17,159 nucleotides of DNA from Stramenopiles sp. TOSAG23-3 (GCA_900128585.1 LT642458.1:1-17159), one strand, 5' to 3'. Positions 1 to 11,102 are shown, numbered from the stretch's first letter. The notes: generated from the sequence alone by a model not told the origin. Translations and numbers: made by a program.

Positions 1-3000
1 CACCAATTAGTTCTTCGTTGTCGAGGATATTTCCAGTGGAATCAGCAAGCATTTTAAGTAAATTATCTTCTAGCTCAACTATGGTATTGGCCATGGCGCT
101 CATTTCGTCGACTAATTGTTTGAATTGTATTGCTAAATCAGGGCGTTCGTGGCCGACAACTTGGTCTAGCAGTTGCGCGGCTAACCCATTCATAGTCACC
201 CCATAATTAATTATCATCGTCTTACCCATTATTTCAGGACTGTAATGGGGGTTTGCCAATTTCGTAGTAAGATAGAGTCTAAAGTCATCATCCCATTCAA
301 TAGCTTTGTCCCCTAATAAAATCATCTTTTGAGGACCTTGCATGTACGTATTTTTTTCTAGAATCGGATCGATCATGGGATCAATATACTCACCAACATT
401 TTCAAATAAAAATGCAGCTCCAAATTGTACGGCTAATTCTAAGTGTTTCATAAAATCACTCTCGTTAAAGGTTTTCACCTTCAATTGCCTTTTTGATTCG
501 CGATTCTTTATCCAGGTAACTGCCTGTTGTTGTGGATCTATGCAAACGGGAAATCGCGACGAACGCACAGTGACCATACCATTTTGAGTAGAACTTGAGT
601 CAGACGGCAAGCCTTCTGATGCCCACATTTGTTTCTCTGCATCTGAAGTCAGCATATCTTCTAACCGAAATGGCGTTGTAACTGGGATTTTTCGATCGAG
701 TACATCTTTCGCCCACATTTGCGAACTCAGTAATTCACGATACTCAAAAGTGAATGCTCCTAAATAACTTAAAAACGATGCACCGAGTAGGGAATCCCCA
801 ACAATACGGCCTTTTTCTTGCAAAAGCGCCTCCTTATCTTTACCCCATCTTGTTCGTTCGCTGCTCAATCCTTTTATAAGAGAACTTGCTGCCTCAAGAC
901 GCTTCTCCATAATTGCAGCCTCTGAAACTAAACTTTTCAGCTCTCCATCTGCACGTTTAAAAGCAACATCTAATTCATTCAGTTTCGAGGCAAGTTCTTT
1001 TAATAATTTGGTCGTGGCGTCTAACTCCTTCTGCCCTTGAGATACCGCCTTTTCCATAGCCCGTACTTTCGCCCTGAGGGGTTCGACATTCTTAGCTACT
1101 TCATGATATTTGACTATCGCAACAACCCATTGTAACATGCCTGCAGCGGCTTTGGATTTGCTTTTCATGGATTCAACATTAAATTCTGCGTCTTTGAAAT
1201 ATTTTTTTATTGGTTTAACCCAGCTGTCTTTAATTTTATCTTTTTCGTAGTTCATTAAACAATGTAGAAAATTTCCTTGGCCCATCATCACTTTGGCACC
1301 TGCCCAACCAGCTGAAGGATTTTCTTTACCAGTCGGCTTCAAATATTGCACGCACATGGTCACAGCATTTACAGCTTTTGGCGGATTAGCGAACGACTTC
1401 AGCTCATTAATATCATCTTTATTTATGTTCCGTAAGGCTTCCGCTGCAGCTTCTAAGGCAGGTAAGGCTTCCCCAAGCGCTTCTTCTGCTTTTTCTTTTT
1501 CTACGGCAATAACTATCGCCTGTGCTGCTAAGTCTTTACTCTTAGCATCTGCTATAATTTGATTTTCATTTGCCACTTTGGTACTTTCCTCAATATTCAA
1601 AATTAGAGCTTTCACGTCGACCGTTTTTGCGTCCACGATCTTCTTTGCAGCAGCTAATTCTGCGCTCATTTTATCTACTGCTGTTGCGGCATCTTCTAAC
1701 TTGGCAAGCCCTCCTCCGAGTCTCCTGATAGACAGGTCAGACTTCTTGAAATTTGAACGGAGTAATTGTCGATAGTTTGCAATGAAATCGAGGTAATTTT
1801 TTGGGGTTACATAATAATAACGCCGTAATTCTTCTTTGTATTTCTCTGCCTTTTCCATAACACTAGTGTGAGCCAGTACCATGTGCGATGATATTGGATC
1901 ACGAAACTGATTAGGAATTGAGCTTTCATCTTGAAGAAAAAATTCTGACACTTTTTTTAACGCTTCATCGGGCCATTTAAAAAACCAATCGATTGTAGTA
2001 CTGCTAACTAACCCAGGGAAATTCCGACACCGTACACGAAGAGTTTCGCCCGACGGCGACATAGCCAAAATGACATGTAAATTATTTTTCGCTACACCCA
2101 AAAAATATTTCCACAGGTTATCAGGCGTTTCTATTATACCTTTTTTGGATGCTTCTTCTCTAATCAATGAACATAGAGCATCCTTCTCATCGCTGGCAAA
2201 TAGTGCCGGTACCATACCAGTCGATAAAATATTATTCACATTTTCTAAAAAGCTTTCTTCTGCAACATGCGCATCCGTAAAAAGAAACGAGGTTGGCCCA
2301 GTCGCTAACATTTTAAAGAGTTCTTTCAGGTCTTCTCTAAACTCAGTTTCTCCGTAACCGCGAGTCAAAGACACTTCAAAAAAACTATAACCGCAAGAAA
2401 AAGTCGCTAGTTTCGATAGACTTTGCTTTCCACTTCCACCAACACCGACCAACATTGCGTGCCCACCAGGCATACGGATTAGCCTGTGGATTCTGGTCAA
2501 GTGGGTCAGAGCCATTTCGAACAATACTAAAGTCATAGGTTTTTTCTCAGCATTGTACAATTCCAATATTTCATCAAAAATTCCACGTACATTGACAAAA
2601 GTGCCCATGTCTCCGTACAACCTAGGATCTTCTGCATCTTCTACGAGCCTTTGAGCAGCAAGTTCAAAATCACCAAAGAGGCATGGTTGCTGCAACACTG
2701 AGTCTGCAAACTGACCGTAAGCATTTTTGACTAGTTTAGCCACAAGACCATCCAGTAACTTTAGGTCTTCATCCGAGATAAGTCGATCACCAAAGACTCT
2801 ATCAATTTCATGTTTCCATAACCTTACCAATGACTTCCGGTCCACGCATTTGTCTTCTGTTGTTTGACATATACCTTGGTACACCCGCCCAAGATCGCGA
2901 AGATTAAAAATATAGTGAAATTTTGATGGTGTTGCTGGTAATTTCTCCATCAATGTTGTATATAAATCCAGTGTCATTTTTGTCAACTTCTTTGCTTCGT

Positions 3001-6000
3001 CCTTTACACCGCTACCGAAAGGCTCCAAATACGTTTTTAAGATAGCTTCAAATATATTACCCAAGACCATTTCTGTGGGAGGAGTCATATTAAAGACGCT
3101 AAATTTTTGAACTAATCGGGGATCGACAGGATTTCTTCCTCCACCTGGTGGGCCCATTGCTCCTATGTAATTCATGTCACGGTACGTCCTCACGTCTAGA
3201 TCTTTTTTATAATCATACATAAAATTCCTCGATATCAGAAATAGCAACAGGGCGATCGGTTGTTGTGTCCCATATGTGTCTACGAACGGCATATTCAGGT
3301 CATCGATAAAACAATATAATTGTTTCCCCATAGCGGGACCATATATTTTTCCTGACCTTTTGTCAGTTGAATCTTCGATACTTGTTCTAACATCAACCCC
3401 GCTGGTTCTACTAGACATGTTGATAGTTAAACTGACACTTTTATCTTCGTTTAAAGAATTAAAATAATGTTGCACAGTCACGGTTTTTGCAGTTCCAGGT
3501 AGCCCAACCATTAAGACTGGGCGACCGCTAATAACAACTGACTTCAAAAGATATGCGTATAATGTCGAGTCAGAAGTTGGAACAATCACTTTACTGTATT
3601 CAAAAGGGGCAGGTTGGACATATTTTGGCACTATGTCTTGCCACAAGACCCATCTGTGCTCTTGCATGTCATAAAAACTTTGGAAAAACGACGAACTTGG
3701 GGTTGGGCCTCCTGCTATACTTTTTAGAAACTCGTCAAAAGGTCCCCTTGAATTGTCCACGAGCGTCCCCCCAAATGCCCAAGTGCAGCAGAATACATAT
3801 TGTGCTTCGATATCTTCTTTCGTTATGCCGTCGGCAGCAGCAGGTGCTATAGTATTCATTAAATTGCAGAATTGATTTACCATCCCCAAACTAGTAATTG
3901 GGATGACATGACTTGGTCGTTCTTTCATTTTCCCATCAATTATGCCCTCAAGTGTGTACAGGATACATTTTTTGACATAACTATGGAAACTATCCATCAA
4001 AGTTGCTATAATATCATCATCGCCATTCGACCGGTCTCGAGCCCATGCTTCATAATACGGCTGATAGCCTAAATTTTTTGGATCTACCCACACCATGCCG
4101 CATCTACTAATTGTAGCAGGAGACGCGTACTGTAGGTCAAACGTTTCCATGGCTAATTTTGTGAAGGGTTGTAATTGTATTCTTTCGCCATTTGGTAATG
4201 TTAGTAGTTTGTTATCGTCCATGACTGAATTCATATTTTCAATCCATAATGCATCTACATCCCCATCGAAAATTAACCATCTTTTCTCATTTTCTTTACC
4301 CGTAATCAAAGGTCTGTTCATATTTCGAAATACGTTCGATAAAATCCCGTCTGTCCAGTCACGTGTAACAGGGTCCATTTCTCCATACAGATCAACCAAA
4401 CTCTGTGCTTTGGCGTTCATATACCATGTTTTTACTACGTCATTAAAAGCTGGAAGACAAGAACGTTGTAAAGCTTCAATGCACACAGATTTCCCACCAC
4501 CTGTGGGACCAACCACCATTATCGTGTGTCTTGCCTGAAAAGTTTCGTATATTTGAATGGTTTTATCCACTTGCTTATAAAAAACGTCAGCTTCCGATGA
4601 TTTTTTATTAGTCTGTTCAAAATCTAACTCTATCGCAATTTTCAGTTTTTCAAATGATAGCCGAGGACAATGCAAACCAGGAAACAAATCTGCAAGTAGT
4701 CCCGCAAACAATGGTGCATCTTCAAAGATGAATTTTGGCGCGTTCATGTCTCGAAGTGCACGGAAGAGAACAAGCTCTTCGGTCATGTCTGAAAATTCAC
4801 GTTTTAGACTACCTGCTAACACGAGCACAGACTTCAATGCCCTCAAACCCCAGTCGTAGTGATATTGCTTGGAAAGTTGCTCTTTCGCAAGCTTGTATAA
4901 TGTTGTCATCTTTTTCCCTAATATAAATGCATCTTCAAAACCTTCAGAAAACAACATTATCATACAAATTTGTAGTAAATCTGGTACAACCATTGTTACT
5001 GGACGAAATAACGCTTTTAAATTGTCAGGCAGTTCAGTGCGACCAGCATAGCCTGGGTTCATCGTAACGAAAATGCCCACAGTTTTTTTTACATAAATTT
5101 CACGACCTATACCAATATCGCATGTATTTCTCCCAAAATTTAAGGCCGTTTGTATTTGATATATTTGGGCAGCAACAACAGACAATACTTCTACATTTAT
5201 ACGATTAAACTCATCGAAACAACCCCATGCTCCAATCATAGCCAAACCGGCATATATATTTCCCATGGCCCTGTAATCCAATCCTTCTCCACAATTTACA
5301 ACGAAGCAAGCGATTGCCAAGCCCTTCGCAAGATCTTTAACAGTTTCAGTTTTGCCGGTCCCCGCGGGGCCGGCGGGAGATCCTCCTAGATTGAAAGTTA
5401 GTGCTTGCGTGAGGGTCATGATACACCGATCAGTCAGTGGAGTGATAACAAGACGCCCAGCTAAACCATAAAATTCATAGCCGTAATCGAAGCGGCCTGT
5501 ACACTGCCTAATTTCTGCATCATCACAATCCCGGTCCCAATAAAACCGCAATTGACTCTCCCATGCAAACTCCCGCGCATCCAAAATACTGTCGCGAACA
5601 AACTTATCTATTATGTCTCTCGCGTGTACATCTACAATGAGAAGAGTGTTCGCTTTTTTCCGCATATGCCTAGACAATTTTTCTCTCACTTTTGCAACCA
5701 ATTGAATTAATTGTATATTTTGAGCAGTAAGAAAATTTTTCATTGCATACTTGTCCCCCTCTTTTACTTTTCTAAACGTATCCTCTGTCTCCCAAGTCCA
5801 CCATATCTGGCTGCCACACAATCCTACCATGCCTAAACACTTTTCAACCCATTCTTCACGCACTTCCTTCGCGTAGGAAAAGACCCCTTCTTTTGTTATT
5901 TGGCGGAGACTGTTTTGCATTTCATTTTCCACAGTTGTCATCCAGTTCTCCACAGGACCGTCTACTGCAGGAGGCATCCGATATTCAAAAAACTCTCCCT

Positions 6001-9000
6001 CGGAGCTTCCCATACTTGACACAATTTTATTTGCCCGTGCAAATCTTAAATATTTTACATTAGTAAAGAGCTTCATTAGATGTTCTTGGATGGCAGTTGG
6101 ATCTGAAGTCCCTAGTACACTCAGCAGTTCATCATCAGAAATATAATAGAAACGAGGAAAAGAGGCCCGCTTCGTATTTAAATAATCGCTGAGGCTTTTT
6201 TGACAGGAATCTAAATTTGATGCCAATTTTTCTAATGTTTCATAACGTTTGTCCTCGTGACAAGCCCTAACAACATTTCTGTCTTTTTGAGTCTTTGCCA
6301 TTATTCCCTTGAATGTTTTGTCTATATTGTCAAATTTTTTTGCTTCTTCTGGCAACTGCTGCCTAATATCTTCTGCCCCGATAAAAATGCTTTCTAAGTA
6401 CATCCATTTACTTTGTACTCTGAACCATATTTCGATTGTGTCCCCGATAACTTCAAATTTTTTCTCCCAGTTTCGAATTACAGATATGTATGCTGCAGCA
6501 TAGCGCGAACCCGACATTGTTTGAAGGTTGAGCATACCATCTTCTAGATCAAGCTTTATGTCATCGGCAGTAAGAAGTACGTAACTCTTTCCATATTTTT
6601 TCGTACTAAAGCATGTGTCTCGCCAACCTTCTTCGATTTTTTTTAATTCATTTTGTATCTTCATTTCTTGCATTGCTTCCACAACGATTTCTCCGATTTC
6701 ATCAACATATGAACTCAGCCCAGCTTCAAACAAATTTCCTAACGTGAATTTTTTCGGATTCAAATCAAACTTGCACCCGGTTATATCCATTAATTTTACC
6801 CAGTGCCTTTCCTCTAAGGCGTCATTTTTTAGCTGTTCTATTACTGGAACGCCGTCACGAAAACTCAATACTTTTTCTTCCAAAGACCGGTACGTAGACA
6901 GCGTTTTTAATTCCGAGGGTGTCCGTTTTAATTTTATCAGAAAATTTTCTGTTCCGCCATTTATCACAGAAATGTCAAGGTTGCTCCACAGCGTGTCCGA
7001 GAGTGCGTCAACAAAATTCTTAAAGTCCGCATACAGATTATATATCTGCGACAATCGCTTCATCTCAGCGTCAATTCGGCCGATTTCAGGGTACCCAGTT
7101 TTGAAATAATACTCCAGACCAAATAGTACTTCGGCATTGACCAGTTCATCGCGTTCCAATTTCATATCATTTAGTTCACGAGAAAAGTCAGACATCAAAA
7201 CCAACCCGTCTTCTAGTTCAGTTCCAGGAACCCCGGGACCACTTCTATCAAATTTGGAGAACGTTTCCTTTATTTTATCAGCAAATTGTTTCACTTGCAC
7301 TTTTGTTACTTCAGTAAACTCAATTTTGACTTTTTCAAGCCTCATTTCACGAGTTTTGCTCCAGCGACGAAGATCATCCCATTTTTTTGATATACTAAAA
7401 TCTATTTCAACTTGCCACTTTGTTAGTTCCGGGTTTAGAAACACTTTAATAGATTCTGAAAGTACATAGGGGCAGATATTTTCCGTATAGAAACGGTTTG
7501 CTAGCATTTCACCGCATTTCTGAGCTTCATCTTTGGCGGGATAATAACCAATTATCCCATCTGCTAGCGCACCTGTGCCTGTCGGTATATGTACCCCATT
7601 TTGCCGCAGTAGTCGAAACTGCTCTACGACTACAGCAAGTCTAGACCCCATCTCCATTTCGATTTCTGTTATACTTTTCACTTGATTTAGAATACGTTTT
7701 AAAGATAACAAATCTGTCGGTAAGACATCAAGTTCTTTCCGATATTCATCATATAGTTCGCTCAGCCCATTAAGCTCTTCAGTAGCTAGCCCAAGTAATA
7801 AAGAACCGTACTGATCACGCCAATAGAGGGCTTGCCCAGAAATAGAAGAAATTAACGGAGAAGTATCGAGTTGAAGAAAGGAGAACTGTTTCGTGCATGC
7901 CTTGGCATTTACAGATTTGGACAAACTATTGAAAACGCTAAGGCGGGAGTCGAAATAATTTAAACTTGGCATTGAGTCTTTCAATTTTAACAAACGACCT
8001 TTACGTTTCGAATCCCATAGCCCATACTGTTCATCATACGCAGTCCACCCCAGAAGGTATTTATTGACGTTCTCAAAAGCCTGCTGGATAAAAGTATTGA
8101 GTTTTAATTGCATTTGTGCCACCAGAGGATTTATGCAAATATCTTCGTGAAACGAATGCACGTAAACAGGTTCAAAATCACCCATATGTATTGGTTCAGA
8201 AATAATACAACTGCCATCATTCCATCGGGTAAAATTTTTTGAACTCTCAACAACATTTTTTACGATACGTCGAAAATACTTTGATAAATCTGAAAGATTT
8301 GGACTGAGGCCAACATCTCTACCGTTCATAGTAGCTTTCACTTCGCAAATTGGACCAGCATTTTTGTTGCTGAACGCCCCAGGCAACAAAAACAGCTGTT
8401 GCAGAGTCGCCAATGCTTTCAAAATCGTTTGGGTAATAGCGTTGTAAACGCGACGTTCCCAGTACTTATAATATTCTCTCAGCGAAGGGCTGGAGCATGT
8501 ACCTGTGCCAACAACTAGGCTTTCCACTTTCAACAAAATAGAGCCAATACATTTGTACTTCTCTACAAGCACATTCAGCTGTGATGTTCGTATTGTTTCC
8601 ATTTTGTCATAAAATGTGGCCACGTGAGATACATTCCCTCTGATTTCATCCAGTAATACCAAATCTTTCTTCGTAATGGTGTCCAATATTGTTTCAATGC
8701 TAGCGGACTGTTTCCGCACTTGGGTGAGTCGACTAGAAAAAGTTTGTATTGCAGCGTTGCAAGAAACGAGGAAAGTTGGGACATGCAATGAGTTCCAGTT
8801 CAGTCGATCAAACCCAGGCCTAATTGATTCTTGAAGTTCCGCTAATTGTTGACCCAAGACTATTCTTTCGACAGGTATCAAGGAATCAAAAACCCGATGA
8901 TAACGCGCAAGCATTGATTCTAGTTGTTGAACATACGATGCGAATTTTTCTTCCTGAAGAGATACGTTAGCTGCAGCCTCAGGGACAAAAAAACCCATTT

Positions 9001-11041
9001 TATCTAAAGATTTACTTTCACGTATCAACATGACCAATTCTCGTGAAAAGTTTACTTTGTACGGTGGTGCGGGCAGTTGAAAATGCCCAGCAGAGTCTAC
9101 TTTTCCTGGAGGCCCAAGCACGGGTACACGCAAATTTACTGCTGCTATCTCTGCTACATGAGCAGACCACGTTTTATAATGAAAGTGCACATACTCATCA
9201 ATTGTTTTAGCCAATTCAATGTATTTGCCTTTAACGAGTTCACCACGATCTGATTTGAGTAGACTCTCCATCGAACGGAATCGCATTATAGGTTTCTTTA
9301 CCTGGAGAAACAAGGAGTGGGCCCATGCAATTGCCCCGGCAACTTTAGGGTAATTCTTATAAGCAGGTGGGCAAACCTTATGTTCTCGAAAGAGTTTTGT
9401 TGCTATATCTAATTCTATATTATATCGCCCTAATATGTCATCAAATTTTTCCATCATCTGTCGGTTTATAGTTTCTCGGCTCTCAATATTTTGAAACTTT
9501 TGAAGGAGATCAAATGCAGCTTCCGAAGACTTTAAATTTTCAAATGCTGAGTTAATAAAGATTTTTGTCATAGCTTCAATCGCTACTACACGTTCCCGGA
9601 AGTCTTTCATCACTGCATCCCAGCTACTTTTATACGATTCATCAAAGGCATCTTTCACGGCTAAAAATGGTTCGACAATCTTTTGAACTTCACGCATCAT
9701 GGTGTCAATTCCCTCGCTGTCCCCTGTGACAGCTTTTAATTCTGGGCCCAGAAACTTTTGAAACTGGTCTAGTGCTTGTGTAATCTCTAGCAAATCACCA
9801 CATATACGTGCCATATGAGTTGTTTTTTCAAACAGCCGCTTTTTTGCACCACTTTTTTCTATCCTTTCACGAACATTGCGATATGTGGTCTCCCACGCAG
9901 TTAAAATATCTCTGACTTCGACAATAGTTGAAGTAGACAGTTTTGGATTTTCCAGTAAAATTCCAGGCACACGGACTCTCTCTCCGCACCGTCGTGCAAT
10001 CTCTTTTGCTACTAATTCCATCAAAAATACCATTCTTTCATCGGTGTTATAATGCCTAGATATAATCCACACCATGCGAATACCATTCATCATGGATGGC
10101 AGTGTATCTTTAATATTGCAAATATTGCCTTCGTGGATATTCTTAAAATGCCTTTCCAAAGTCGACAGAAACTTTACGTTGTCTTTCGCCTCTACAAACA
10201 TGTTATTAAGTTCCTGAAAGTGGAAGTTAAAACTGTTTAAACCTGGCGCATCGATTAATCGTAAAACCTCCAACATGTTTTGTACCCTTTCCGAATGAAG
10301 TTTTTCAAACAGGGCACTAAGGGCCGCATTTCGATTTTTCCAAAATTCAATCTCAGACAGAGGACCTTGCCCAAAATTGGATGCATGTTTCCCAGTTTCC
10401 TCAGAAATGACCTCTTGGATAACATGCCCCCATACTTCCAATGCAGACTCAAGTTTGCTGCAAGTCGTCCAATCATCCGTAATTTTGCTTGGATCAGTGA
10501 TTTCAACATCTGGAACGTCAAGTTTTGCATCTCCGTTCGTCTGCTGAAGTGCATGCTGCATTTGTGAGACAAACTTTTGAAAAGTCAGGCGAAACTCAGA
10601 AAAGTTATTTTTTGTGTCAATTCCCTCGCCGGTTGTCTCCTTACCACTAAAAATACTCGGGGCATATATTTGTTTTGTCACGTTATTGAGCGCTTCTAAA
10701 GAGGAAGCGCGGATTGTACCAAAGTCAACCAGGCGTGTAGCTACTGAGCCACTGGAAACAAGGCCGTCGGTATTTCTAAGAAAATACACTGCGTCTTTTT
10801 CTATAGTATTTGTAGGCAAACCGTTAAGGGAAGATTTAACTATATGGGCGACACCTAGCTCTTTAACGAGCGTGTCATCTTCGTCAGGAACCTCGGTCCC
10901 GGAAAGGTATAGTAAAAGTATAGAGCCGGCTGACTTGCTACCGAGAAAGGTTTTTAAATGTTGGGGTTCCCAAGCGAACTTGAGGCGACGAACATCACCT
11001 ATTTGCAAAGCTTTTGTAACCTGTTCCCTTATCCATTCCAT
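1..11041 (-). CDS. DNAH10: Axonemal inner-arm dynein heavy chain, DNAH10-like (5' part; 3' end beyond window)
   Basis: ATP-driven microtubule motor, by similarity a heavy chain of the two-headed inner arm dynein I1/f of cilia and flagella. One frame runs 3,680 codons from ATG 11041 to the left edge with no stop and no intron; an in-frame TAA (11045-11047) lies just upstream. Domains by approximate residue: tail with IEFWKNRNAALSAL near 225; linker about 1180-1700; AAA1 P-loop GPAGTGKT 1891-1898, Walker B CFDEFNR (D1943/E1944); AAA2 GPTGGGKS 2178-2185; AAA3 GLPGTAKT 2513-2520, Walker B FIDDLNMP; AAA4 GVGGSGKQ 2866-2873, Walker B FTDAHV; stalk coil 3070-3210, microtubule-binding domain 3215-3305, return coil to 3400; most of AAA5. 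AAA6 and the C-terminal domain are off-window; the family is about 4,500 residues. DNAH10 class rests on remembered tail, AAA3 (YGTQQPIALL) and AAA4 wording, so family is near certain, class likely. Confidence 0.95.
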   Translation of the reverse strand, partial: MEWIREQVTKALQIGDVRRLKFAWEPQHLKTFLGSKSAGSILLLYLSGTEVPDEDDTLVKELGVAHIVKSSLNGLPTNTIEKDAVYFLRNTDGLVSSGSVATRLVDFGTIRASSLEALNNVTKQIYAPSIFSGKETTGEGIDTKNNFSEFRLTFQKFVSQMQHALQQTNGDAKLDVPDVEITDPSKITDDWTTCSKLESALEVWGHVIQEVISEETGKHASNFGQGPLSEIEFWKNRNAALSALFEKLHSERVQNMLEVLRLIDAPGLNSFNFHFQELNNMFVEAKDNVKFLSTLERHFKNIHEGNICNIKDTLPSMMNGIRMVWIISRHYNTDERMVFLMELVAKEIARRCGERVRVPGILLENPKLSTSTIVEVRDILTAWETTYRNVRERIEKSGAKKRLFEKTTHMARICGDLLEITQALDQFQKFLGPELKAVTGDSEGIDTMMREVQKIVEPFLAVKDAFDESYKSSWDAVMKDFRERVVAIEAMTKIFINSAFENLKSSEAAFDLLQKFQNIESRETINRQMMEKFDDILGRYNIELDIATKLFREHKVCPPAYKNYPKVAGAIAWAHSLFLQVKKPIMRFRSMESLLKSDRGELVKGKYIELAKTIDEYVHFHYKTWSAHVAEIAAVNLRVPVLGPPGKVDSAGHFQLPAPPYKVNFSRELVMLIRESKSLDKMGFFVPEAAANVSLQEEKFASYVQQLESMLARYHRVFDSLIPVERIVLGQQLAELQESIRPGFDRLNWNSLHVPTFLVSCNAAIQTFSSRLTQVRKQSASIETILDTITKKDLVLLDEIRGNVSHVATFYDKMETIRTSQLNVLVEKYKCIGSILLKVESLVVGTGTCSSPSLREYYKYWERRVYNAITQTILKALATLQQLFLLPGAFSNKNAGPICEVKATMNGRDVGLSPNLSDLSKYFRRIVKNVVESSKNFTRWNDGSCIISEPIHMGDFEPVYVHSFHEDICINPLVAQMQLKLNTFIQQAFENVNKYLLGWTAYDEQYGLWDSKRKGRLLKLKDSMPSLNYFDSRLSVFNSLSKSVNAKACTKQFSFLQLDTSPLISSISGQALYWRDQYGSLLLGLATEELNGLSELYDEYRKELDVLPTDLLSLKRILNQVKSITEIEMEMGSRLAVVVEQFRLLRQNGVHIPTGTGALADGIIGYYPAKDEAQKCGEMLANRFYTENICPYVLSESIKVFLNPELTKWQVEIDFSISKKWDDLRRWSKTREMRLEKVKIEFTEVTKVQVKQFADKIKETFSKFDRSGPGVPGTELEDGLVLMSDFSRELNDMKLERDELVNAEVLFGLEYYFKTGYPEIGRIDAEMKRLSQIYNLYADFKNFVDALSDTLWSNLDISVINGGTENFLIKLKRTPSELKTLSTYRSLEEKVLSFRDGVPVIEQLKNDALEERHWVKLMDITGCKFDLNPKKFTLGNLFEAGLSSYVDEIGEIVVEAMQEMKIQNELKKIEEGWRDTCFSTKKYGKSYVLLTADDIKLDLEDGMLNLQTMSGSRYAAAYISVIRNWEKKFEVIGDTIEIWFRVQSKWMYLESIFIGAEDIRQQLPEEAKKFDNIDKTFKGIMAKTQKDRNVVRACHEDKRYETLEKLASNLDSCQKSLSDYLNTKRASFPRFYYISDDELLSVLGTSDPTAIQEHLMKLFTNVKYLRFARANKIVSSMGSSEGEFFEYRMPPAVDGPVENWMTTVENEMQNSLRQITKEGVFSYAKEVREEWVEKCLGMVGLCGSQIWWTWETEDTFRKVKEGDKYAMKNFLTAQNIQLIQLVAKVREKLSRHMRKKANTLLIVDVHARDIIDKFVRDSILDAREFAWESQLRFYWDRDCDDAEIRQCTGRFDYGYEFYGLAGRLVITPLTDRCIMTLTQALTFNLGGSPAGPAGTGKTETVKDLAKGLAIACFVVNCGEGLDYRAMGNIYAGLAMIGAWGCFDEFNRINVEVLSVVAAQIYQIQTALNFGRNTCDIGIGREIYVKKTVGIFVTMNPGYAGRTELPDNLKALFRPVTMVVPDLLQICMIMLFSEGFEDAFILGKKMTTLYKLAKEQLSKQYHYDWGLRALKSVLVLAGSLKREFSDMTEELVLFRALRDMNAPKFIFEDAPLFAGLLADLFPGLHCPRLSFEKLKIAIELDFEQTNKKSSEADVFYKQVDKTIQIYETFQARHTIMVVGPTGGGKSVCIEALQRSCLPAFNDVVKTWYMNAKAQSLVDLYGEMDPVTRDWTDGILSNVFRNMNRPLITGKENEKRWLIFDGDVDALWIENMNSVMDDNKLLTLPNGERIQLQPFTKLAMETFDLQYASPATISRCGMVWVDPKNLGYQPYYEAWARDRSNGDDDIIATLMDSFHSYVKKCILYTLEGIIDGKMKERPSHVIPITSLGMVNQFCNLMNTIAPAAADGITKEDIEAQYVFCCTWAFGGTLVDNSRGPFDEFLKSIAGGPTPSSSFFQSFYDMQEHRWVLWQDIVPKYVQPAPFEYSKVIVPTSDSTLYAYLLKSVVISGRPVLMVGLPGTAKTVTVQHYFNSLNEDKSVSLTINMSSRTSGVDVRTSIEDSTDKRSGKIYGPAMGKQLYCFIDDLNMPFVDTYGTQQPIALLLFLISRNFMYDYKKDLDVRTYRDMNYIGAMGPPGGGRNPVDPRLVQKFSVFNMTPPTEMVLGNIFEAILKTYLEPFGSGVKDEAKKLTKMTLDLYTTLMEKLPATPSKFHYIFNLRDLGRVYQGICQTTEDKCVDRKSLVRLWKHEIDRVFGDRLISDEDLKLLDGLVAKLVKNAYGQFADSVLQQPCLFGDFELAAQRLVEDAEDPRLYGDMGTFVNVRGIFDEILELYNAEKKPMTLVLFEMALTHLTRIHRLIRMPGGHAMLVGVGGSGKQSLSKLATFSCGYSFFEVSLTRGYGETEFREDLKELFKMLATGPTSFLFTDAHVAEESFLENVNNILSTGMVPALFASDEKDALCSLIREEASKKGIIETPDNLWKYFLGVAKNNLHVILAMSPSGETLRVRCRNFPGLVSSTTIDWFFKWPDEALKKVSEFFLQDESSIPNQFRDPISSHMVLAHTSVMEKAEKYKEELRRYYYVTPKNYLDFIANYRQLLRSNFKKSDLSIRRLGGGLAKLEDAATAVDKMSAELAAAKKIVDAKTVDVKALILNIEESTKVANENQIIADAKSKDLAAQAIVIAVEKEKAEEALGEALPALEAAAEALRNINKDDINELKSFANPPKAVNAVTMCVQYLKPTGKENPSAGWAGAKVMMGQGNFLHCLMNYEKDKIKDSWVKPIKKYFKDAEFNVESMKSKSKAAAGMLQWVVAIVKYHEVAKNVEPLRAKVRAMEKAVSQGQKELDATTKLLKELASKLNELDVAFKRADGELKSLVSEAAIMEKRLEAASSLIKGLSSERTRWGKDKEALLQEKGRIVGDSLLGASFLSYLGAFTFEYRELLSSQMWAKDVLDRKIPVTTPFRLEDMLTSDAEKQMWASEGLPSDSSSTQNGMVTVRSSRFPVCIDPQQQAVTWIKNRESKRQLKVKTFNESDFMKHLELAVQFGAAFLFENVGEYIDPMIDPILEKNTYMQGPQKMILLGDKAIEWDDDFRLYLTTKLANPHYSPEIMGKTMIINYGVTMNGLAAQLLDQVVGHERPDLAIQFKQLVDEMSAMANTIVELEDNLLKMLADSTGNILDNEELIG

Positions 11042-11082
11042 GTTTTATAGTCTTTTAGGTACGTGTGTCTCCCAGATCTTTG

Positions 11083-11087
11083 ATTGG
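11083..11087 (-). promoter_or_regulatory. CCAAT pentamer upstream of the dynein start
   Basis: CCAAT on the minus strand lies about 42 bases before the ATG at 11041. It could be a CCAAT box if the leader is very short, but a five-base motif is weak evidence. Confidence 0.2.
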
Positions 11088-11102
11088 TGTATTTCCTACC
11101 CT

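Noticed and set aside
5354-5377. GC-rich patch with the palindrome CCCCGCGGGG in an AT-rich gene
   Set aside because: It is explained by the Pro, Ala and Gly codons of the AAA1 P-loop; the palindrome is probably incidental.
6615-7109. 164-codon plus-strand ORF within the dynein gene
   Set aside because: It is an antisense shadow of the dynein linker coding frame. The Ser/Phe-rich translation is what reversed Glu/Lys codons give.
11043-11049. TATAAAA on the minus strand just before the dynein ATG
   Set aside because: It ends one base from the start codon, too close to serve as a TATA box for this start.
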